A stretch of DNA of 64,000 nt from Methylocystis silviterrae. GTDB lineage: Bacteria; Pseudomonadota; Alphaproteobacteria; Rhizobiales; Beijerinckiaceae. The notes below the pieces were generated by a model. The model searched no databases and was not told the DNA's origin. It saw only the letters and a program-made list of their open reading frames with translations. Positions 59,048 through 64,000 of this stretch are shown here, in pieces. The translations under genes were made by a program, and so were the position numbers. The stretch covers positions 248,001 to 312,000 of the forward strand of contig NZ_JABVWW010000004.1 of assembly GCF_013350005.1 (NCBI RefSeq), read 5' to 3'. The first letter of the stretch is position 1. Each line of letters opens with the position of its first letter.

Positions 59048-59818
59048 GTGCTTTTAAAATTCTGGATGTCGCAGACGACGCTCGTCATGGCGCTCATGCT
59101 CACATTCGCCATGGCCGCAGTCGCGCTTTTCCTGTGCTGGCTTAGCTTCGCCTCGCGCTTTGCCGCCTATGTGCAGAACTGGAAAGGCGTCGTGCCGCCC
59201 TTCGTCGCCGTTCCGGCAACCCTGTTTGGCCTGCTGATGACCTTCCTCTCGCAGGACGTCTGGGAAGCAAATCGCAGCGCCTATCGCGCCATCGCCATGG
59301 AGCGCGAGCAATTGGCGACGCTCGCGGCGCTTTCGGGCAATCATGGACTCAACGCGGACGATATTCCGCGCGCCGTGCGTGACTATGTGGAAACCGCCGT
59401 TGGCCTCGAATGGAAGACCATGGAAGACGGCAAAGAATCGCCGGAAACCGAGGCCGCTCTGAACAGACTCACGCGCGCGGTCGCCAGCGCCAGAATCGAG
59501 CCGGCCTTCCAGCGCGCGCTCGTCGATACGGTGATGCGTTTGCGATCGGCGCGGGAACAACGACTCGCGATTGCGGGGGCCTTTCCCGACGATCGCAAAT
59601 GGGCGGCGGTGATCATCATCGCTTTCATCACGCAAATCGCCCTTGCCATCGTGCATCTCGACCGCCCGAGGCCTCAGCTTCTCGCGCAGGCGATTTTCGC
59701 TTTGGCGGCGATCGTCCCGATATCGCTGGTGGCATCCGTGGACGATCCTTATTCGCCGCCCAGTGCGGTGAGTTCGGAGCCGCTTGCGCAACTGCTGGAG
59801 CGCTATCCGCAAAAGTGA
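59048..59818 (+). CDS. DUF4239 (bestrophin-like) membrane protein
   Basis: The 256-residue protein has about four transmembrane segments: two near the N-terminus (about 10-32 and 48-68) and two near the C-terminus (about 185-203 and 213-230). A helical soluble region with LATLAALSGNHGLNADDIPRAVRDYVETAVGLEW lies between. This layout is that of DUF4239, a family distantly related to bestrophin channels. The GTG start at 59048 has GAGGGG upstream; the ATG at 59066 is an alternative. It is divergent from the HWE kinase. Function unknown. Confidence 0.75.
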   Translation: MLLKFWMSQTTLVMALMLTFAMAAVALFLCWLSFASRFAAYVQNWKGVVPPFVAVPATLFGLLMTFLSQDVWEANRSAYRAIAMEREQLATLAALSGNHGLNADDIPRAVRDYVETAVGLEWKTMEDGKESPETEAALNRLTRAVASARIEPAFQRALVDTVMRLRSAREQRLAIAGAFPDDRKWAAVIIIAFITQIALAIVHLDRPRPQLLAQAIFALAAIVPISLVASVDDPYSPPSAVSSEPLAQLLERYPQK

Positions 59819-59909
59819 CCGGGCCGCCCTCTGTGAGAGCGCCCTGCAAACGCAGCTAAGAGTTAACCTTCAACGAACGCCGGAACGCGTTTCTGCGCCG
59901 AGACAGCCA

Positions 59910-60740
59910 ATGGTCGAAATTCAAAAGGTGGTGGGAACCGCTTTTGTCGTGGCGGAATTCCGCAATGACGAAAACAAGCAAGCTCATCCGCTCTACCGCG
60001 ATCCCTTCGTCCACCTGTTCCTCAATCGGGAATCGAAAGAGGCGGCGGATCGCATTTCCCAGTCGTTCCCGCCGATACGAAATAATGTGCGACTGAGGAC
60101 GCGCTACTTCGACGACCGGCTTCGTCATCAGATCGACCGAGGGCGCCGACAGATCCTCATACTTGGCGCCGGTCTCGACACAAGGCCGCAGCGGATCGCG
60201 GCCGAAGGCGTCGCCTATTTTGAAATCGACGCTCCAGAAACCCAGGCGTTCAAGAAGGCAAAGCTCGAAGCAAGCGATGTTGATCCCAATACGAAATATA
60301 TTGGGGCGGATTATGTGACGGATGGAATGATCGGTCTCCTTCGTCGAAACGGATTTGATTTCAAACGTCCCACGCATGTCATATGGGAAGGGAACACAAT
60401 GTATTTGGATGAAGCGGCGGTCTGTCAGATCTTGACGGACCTCATGCGCCATATCGAGAGCTGCTCGGTGTCCTTCGACTACTTCGCCGAGGATGTGATC
60501 CAGAACGCAACCGGCGATCCTGAAATCACCAGCGTCGTTGAAAGATTCGCCGCAATGGGCGCCCCCTGGACGTACGGGATCGAGAATCTTGCGGAGCAAG
60601 CCGCGCGGTGCGGGGCGAGCGTGCTCGATCGTTGCACAGTCGCCGACCTTCATCGGACCTACTGGCCGGATCAGCCGTTGGCGTCGCCCCTTTACGGGCG
60701 ATATTCGCTTTGCACGCTGCAGAACGCGGTGGCGTCGTAA
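59910..60740 (+). CDS. Class I SAM methyltransferase (LCMT/PPM family)
   Basis: The 276-residue protein has the SAM-binding loop in QILILGAGLDTRPQRI, the acidic strand FEIDAPETQAFKKAKLE, and the THVIWEGNTMYLDEAAVCQILTDL segment diagnostic of the leucine carboxyl methyltransferase-like family, which in bacteria includes polyketide and small-molecule O-methyltransferases. The ATG at 59910 gives MVEIQKVVGTAFVVAEFRN. The substrate is unknown and no biosynthetic cluster surrounds it. Confidence 0.85.
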   Translation: MVEIQKVVGTAFVVAEFRNDENKQAHPLYRDPFVHLFLNRESKEAADRISQSFPPIRNNVRLRTRYFDDRLRHQIDRGRRQILILGAGLDTRPQRIAAEGVAYFEIDAPETQAFKKAKLEASDVDPNTKYIGADYVTDGMIGLLRRNGFDFKRPTHVIWEGNTMYLDEAAVCQILTDLMRHIESCSVSFDYFAEDVIQNATGDPEITSVVERFAAMGAPWTYGIENLAEQAARCGASVLDRCTVADLHRTYWPDQPLASPLYGRYSLCTLQNAVAS

Positions 60741-60849
60741 TACGCGCGTCGCGGCCCGCGCCGGGGGAACGAGCGTAAACGCCGTAAAGATCGTCAGGGA
60801 GACGGCCCAGCGCTACATGAATATCAAAGTCGTAAGACAGGAGACCCCC

Positions 60850-61119
60850 ATGCCAAAAGGCATTCTGTTCACCGGCGATTTTGAGGTATCTGCGATGCCC
60901 GCGCTCATTCCTGGCAGCTGGTATATTGGATTTGCGTGCAAACAGTGCCGACAACGCTTTGCTTTTCTGAGCGAGCTGACAGGCACGGGCGCTCTGGAGA
61001 TATCCGGGCCCGCCACATTTAAGGTGACGTGCCCGAACTGCGGAGCGCGCGGAGAATATTCGGCCACCGAGGTCGTACAGTTTCAGGCCGCTCAGGGTGG
61101 CCCATCGTCGACCGCCTAG
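60850..61119 (+). CDS. Small zinc-ribbon-like protein
   Basis: The 89-residue protein has two CxxC pairs, CKQC in IGFACKQCRQRFAF and CPNC in VTCPNCGARGEY, which can form a single zinc ribbon. ACAGGAGA lies five bases before the ATG at 60850; an in-frame ATG at 60818 is less well supported. A cytoplasmic metal-binding protein is likely; the function is unknown. Confidence 0.7.
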   Translation: MPKGILFTGDFEVSAMPALIPGSWYIGFACKQCRQRFAFLSELTGTGALEISGPATFKVTCPNCGARGEYSATEVVQFQAAQGGPSSTA

Positions 61120-61123
61120 AGCG

Positions 61124-61157
61124 CTTATCGATCACATCGAATCATGTGATCGATAAG
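61124..61157. terminator. 14-bp perfect inverted repeat between convergent genes
   Basis: CTTATCGATCACAT and ATGTGATCGATAAG are separated by six bases. The hairpin lies between the zinc-ribbon gene and the convergent tryptophanase gene and could serve both transcripts as a 3' structure. There is no T-run, and a regulator-binding palindrome is possible. Confidence 0.55.
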
Positions 61158-61222
61158 GGCCGCCTCTAAGGCGAGTTACGCCGCCCTCACGTAACCTCAC
61201 TTGCCGCCGCAGCGCTCGCGGC

Positions 61223-62599
61223 TCAACCGACTCGTTCGTAATGGGCGGTGAAGTGCCGCAGAAATGGCGCCTGTTCGGTGATCCGGTAGGCTGCGATTGA
61301 TTCGCGCTGGCGGCCGATGGCGTCCAGCACTTCAATCAGATAGTCGAAATGGCTCTGCGTATAGACCCGGCGAGGGAACGCCAACCGCACCAATTCGTGC
61401 GACGCTGCGATTTCCTCTCCCCCCTCTGACGCAGGCTTTCCGAACATGACGCTGCCGAGCTCGACGGCGCGAACGCCGCCTTCAAGATAAAGCGCATTGA
61501 CGAGCCCGATGCCGGGATAGTCGCTGGCCCTCAGATGCGGGCAAAACGCGGCGGCGTCGATGAATATGGCGTGGCCGCCGGCGGGGCGCACGATGGGGAT
61601 GTCGCGGGAGATCAGCGCCGACGCCACATATTCGACGGTCGCATGCCGATAGCGCTGATAGTCGTATTCCAACGCTTCCAACAAGCCGACGGAGATTGCC
61701 TCCAGATCACGGCCGGCGAGACCGCCGTATGTCGGAAATCCTTCCGTCAGGATGAGCAGGTTACGGAAGTCATCGGCCCAAGAATCATTGTTGCAGGCCA
61801 GAAATCCTCCGATATTTGCGAGCCCGTCCTTCTTTGCGCTCATCGTCGCCCCATCGGCGAATGAAAACATTTCCCGCGCAATTTCCAACAGGCTCCGATC
61901 GGCGAAGCCCTGCTCGCGTTCTTTGATGAAGAATGCGTTTTCCGCAAAGCGGCATGCGTCAATTATCAGCGGGATGTTACGCCTTTCCAGGATTTGCTTG
62001 ACGCTCCGGACGTTCTCCATCGACACCGGCTGGCCTCCGCCGGTGTTGTTGGTCACTGTCAGCATGCAGAAAGGAATATTTCCGGCGCCTTCGATCTCGA
62101 TCAACTGTTCGAGTCGCGCGAGGTCCATATTTCCCTTGAACCGTTTTTCAGATTGCAGATCGCGCGCTTCGGCCGACGGCAGATCCGTCGCGACGGCGTC
62201 GACATATTCGATGTTCGCGCGCGTCGTATCGAAGTGACCGTTGTTGGGAACGACGTTCCCCTTTTTCAAACGCGTCGCAGCCAGAATGCGCTCAGCGGCG
62301 CGTCCCTGATGCGTCGGGAAAATGTGTTTGAAACCGGTAATCTCGCGCACGGTTCGCTCGAATCGTCGCCAGGAGCGACTGCCGGCATAGCTTTCGTCGC
62401 CGAGCATGAGAGCCGCCCATTGGCGGTCGGACATGGCCCCCGTGCCGCTGTCGGTCAGCAAGTCGATGGTGACGTGGTCGGCGTCCAAAAGGAAGACGTT
62501 GTTGAACGCCCTTGCAAGAAGGACTTCGCGCTCGCTGCGCGTGGTGATGGGCAGCGCCTCCGTCATCTTGATGCGAAACGGCTCGATGATCGTTCTCAC
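61223..62599 (-). CDS. tnaA: Tryptophanase
   Basis: The 458-residue PLP enzyme cleaves tryptophan to indole, pyruvate and ammonia. The beta-eliminating-lyase family is shown by EPFRIKMTE at the start, IDLLTDSGTGAMSDRQW, FPTHQGRAAERIL, and the PLP lysine in TMSAKKDGLANIGGF (Lys256-Lys257). It is tryptophanase rather than tyrosine phenol-lyase: the phenol-lyase Arg in MERG is replaced (VELGS, as in tryptophanase VEIGS), and GHFDTT keeps the tryptophanase Asp. The start is a GTG with a weak ribosome-binding site. No tnaC leader with a critical Trp and no tnaB permease were found in the adjacent sequence. Confidence 0.88.
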   Translation of the reverse strand: MRTIIEPFRIKMTEALPITTRSEREVLLARAFNNVFLLDADHVTIDLLTDSGTGAMSDRQWAALMLGDESYAGSRSWRRFERTVREITGFKHIFPTHQGRAAERILAATRLKKGNVVPNNGHFDTTRANIEYVDAVATDLPSAEARDLQSEKRFKGNMDLARLEQLIEIEGAGNIPFCMLTVTNNTGGGQPVSMENVRSVKQILERRNIPLIIDACRFAENAFFIKEREQGFADRSLLEIAREMFSFADGATMSAKKDGLANIGGFLACNNDSWADDFRNLLILTEGFPTYGGLAGRDLEAISVGLLEALEYDYQRYRHATVEYVASALISRDIPIVRPAGGHAIFIDAAAFCPHLRASDYPGIGLVNALYLEGGVRAVELGSVMFGKPASEGGEEIAASHELVRLAFPRRVYTQSHFDYLIEVLDAIGRQRESIAAYRITEQAPFLRHFTAHYERVG

Positions 62600-62875
62600 G
62601 GGAATGCTCGCGTTTGAAAACCGAAACCGACCGGGCTGTCGGCCACGTGCACTTCAAATGGGCCTCATCGCACGCTGGTCCACTTCCAAACGCGAACGGC
62701 AGGCATCGACGCCTCCTTCAGAGCGGCGCGCGAGCTTCTGCTCCCTCGTAGATTATTCAGCGGGGATCATCGGGCAGTTTGTGCGCCGCCAGGCGTTCGC
62801 GCGTTTGACGCGGCAAGTGCATCGCGCCGGCGGCGACGATCAATTGTGGGCGAAAGCGTCGATCAACGGCGATCG

Positions 62876-64000
62876 TTACTGCCTCTCCCCGAGACGCCCG
62901 AAAAACTTGCGAAGCGAATTCGCGGTGCGCTTCAGAAAGGTGGAGAGGCCGTCGGCTTTCCGAGAGGCGTGACGGCTGGCGTTCCTGTCCTTGGCTTGAT
63001 GCTTGGGTTTGGCGTCCACGCCGGCATTGACTGCTCCGCGCTTTGACTCAGAGGCGTTTTGCTCTTGTTCGGGCCTGATCTGCTCACGCGATCTTTCCGG
63101 CGCCACGGCCGCAGGCTCCGCATTTGAATTCTTGTCCGGCTTTGCAGGCGCGGCGGCTTCCGGAGCGGCCCGCGGAACCGGCGCCGGCAGAGTCGCCGCT
63201 GGCGCAGCCTCATTGCCATGGAGAGCCTTGTCTCCCTGCTCACGCTCTTGGAAGGGAGACGGCGCTTTGCTGCCCTGCCCGGCGCCCGGCGCAACCGGAC
63301 TCGGCTTCGAGTTTTCCGGCGTTGCGGCCGGAGGCGCGGCAATGATTGCGGCGTCGCTCGGCCCTGCCGGCGCGGCGCCGCTCGAATGTGTCGTCGCGTC
63401 GTTTTTCGGCGCGCTTCCATTCTCCATGGGCTTTAGCGCCGGGGCGTCGGACGTCTCCGCCTTGGGCAATGCGCTCTGGCTGCGATTAGTCTTTTCCGTT
63501 TTTTTCTGCGGCGCGCCGGGCGCATTGGCGTCATTGGTCGAGCCGACAGGGCCCCACAGCGCTGTTGTGACGCCGATGACGGAAACCAAACCGCCAACAA
63601 CGATGAGGCCGGCGATCATGATGGTTCGGCCGGCGCGGCGCGGCGGCTTGTCGAGAACCGTTCCGTCGTGGCGGCTTACAAGAGGCACAAGGGCTGTTGC
63701 TGAAGCTTCATCATTGGCGCCTGTCGCCGCGTCTTGGTTCGCAGATCCGCGATCCTCGGACAGGCTGATGCGCTCCACCGCGACGCCGCCATCCGACGGC
63801 GACGAGTCCAGATCTGAAATGGAATTGTCGTCGCCACCGCCCGGCGCTCCTTCATCAGATCTGGCGATCGTTTCTTGTCGCCGTTCTTCTTGCTGGTGAC
63901 GCTTGAAGCCCTCGATGAGCCAGTTATCGACGGGAACTTCCTTGCTTGCCGCATGCGTATGCGCGCTACGGGATTGATGCCTCGCCGCTTTTTCGCGCTC
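62876..64000 (-). CDS. Pro/Ala-rich single-pass membrane protein (5' end outside window)
   Basis: The minus-strand frame is open from 62876 to the end of the window with no stop, so the protein is longer than the 375 residues visible. The upstream part has KEVPVDNWLIEGFKRHQQEERR, a segment rich in Asp/Ser/Gly and then LVPLVSRHDGTVLDKPPRR. One transmembrane helix, TIMIAGLIVVGGLVSVIGVTTALWG, follows, then about 170 low-complexity residues rich in Ala, Pro, Lys and Glu, and a basic C-terminus (LSTFLKRTANSLRKFFGRLGERQ). This is TolA/TonB-like in composition only. Function unknown. A GTG at 63778 is a possible internal start, but the upstream frame looks coding. Confidence 0.6.
   Translation of the reverse strand, partial: EREKAARHQSRSAHTHAASKEVPVDNWLIEGFKRHQQEERRQETIARSDEGAPGGGDDNSISDLDSSPSDGGVAVERISLSEDRGSANQDAATGANDEASATALVPLVSRHDGTVLDKPPRRAGRTIMIAGLIVVGGLVSVIGVTTALWGPVGSTNDANAPGAPQKKTEKTNRSQSALPKAETSDAPALKPMENGSAPKNDATTHSSGAAPAGPSDAAIIAAPPAATPENSKPSPVAPGAGQGSKAPSPFQEREQGDKALHGNEAAPAATLPAPVPRAAPEAAAPAKPDKNSNAEPAAVAPERSREQIRPEQEQNASESKRGAVNAGVDAKPKHQAKDRNASRHASRKADGLSTFLKRTANSLRKFFGRLGERQ

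Noticed and set aside
61223-62599. Tyrosine phenol-lyase as the identity of the beta-eliminating lyase
   Set aside because: Length and lysine number fit both, but the phenol-binding Arg is absent and VELGS and FDTT match tryptophanase.
62600-62875. tnaC-like leader peptide upstream of tryptophanase
   Set aside because: The only nearby Trp-containing frame runs past the tnaA start without a stop, and other short frames lack Trp.
63003-63899. Plus-strand 298-codon frame near the window end
   Set aside because: It is antisense to a longer minus-strand frame that has a clear transmembrane helix and realistic composition; the plus frame is low-complexity Ala/Gly/Ser.

Overview
The window is a GC-rich chromosomal segment from an alphaproteobacterium, most likely of the order Hyphomicrobiales (Rhizobiales). 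The evidence is an alpha-type RpoH with the QKKLFFNLR box, an EcfG-type promoter (GGAAC-N16-CGTT), an HWE-family histidine kinase, an Lrp-regulated ornithine cyclodeaminase locus, and several families of short palindromic intergenic repeats common in that order. A methylotroph or methanotroph of the Methylocystis/Beijerinckiaceae type is plausible, but no diagnostic methane or methanol oxidation gene is present.

Layout. 1-7.2 kb: tail of an unknown gene, a DUF6790 membrane protein, an MBL-fold hydrolase, a DUF559 nuclease-like gene between large palindromic repeats, a three-gene NitT/TauT-type ABC importer, an SDR oxidoreductase, rpoH and a small DUF2283 gene pair. 7.3-12.5 kb: HerA-like ATPase, a secreted protein, a SCO-family copper protein, a YgjP-type metallopeptidase, a DUF2380-like protein and a phosphotransacetylase. 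12.7-27 kb: core information processing (pheS-pheT, then rplJ-rplL-rpoB-rpoC ending at a strong intrinsic terminator). 27-28.6 kb: P-loop kinase, yidD, L,D-transpeptidase.

28.7-35.2 kb is a stress or RNA-repair block. One minus-strand operon carries a ribosome-hibernation/cold-shock fusion, archease, the RNA ligase RtcB, a COG2187 kinase and a COG1926-type phosphoribosyltransferase. Divergent from it are an alpha/beta hydrolase and a PRPP synthetase with an extra N-terminal PAS-like domain. 35.3-41.3 kb: acetyltransferase, SRAP protein, lipoprotein, a small oxidative-stress cluster (Cys protein, ABM monooxygenase, AhpC with a CxC tail) and an arginine-to-proline module (guanidino hydrolase plus ornithine cyclodeaminase) under a divergent Lrp/AsnC regulator.

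41.4-55.9 kb is the most interesting region. An OmpR-type two-component system is divergent from a SulP anion transporter followed by six tightly coupled genes for a complex-I/hydrogenase-4-like membrane complex. The catalytic large subunit has lost all four Ni-Fe cysteine ligands while the small subunit keeps its [4Fe-4S] cysteines. This is an energy-converting-hydrogenase-related (Ehr-like) complex apparently coupled to an anion transporter; an outer-membrane porin and a secreted HAD phosphatase follow.

56-64 kb: a 58-codon gene behind an EcfG-type stress promoter, an HWE sensor kinase, a DUF4239 membrane protein, an LCMT-like methyltransferase, a small zinc-ribbon protein, tryptophanase and a truncated Pro/Ala-rich membrane protein running off the end. 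No rRNA, tRNA, CRISPR array, prophage or intact insertion sequence was recognised.
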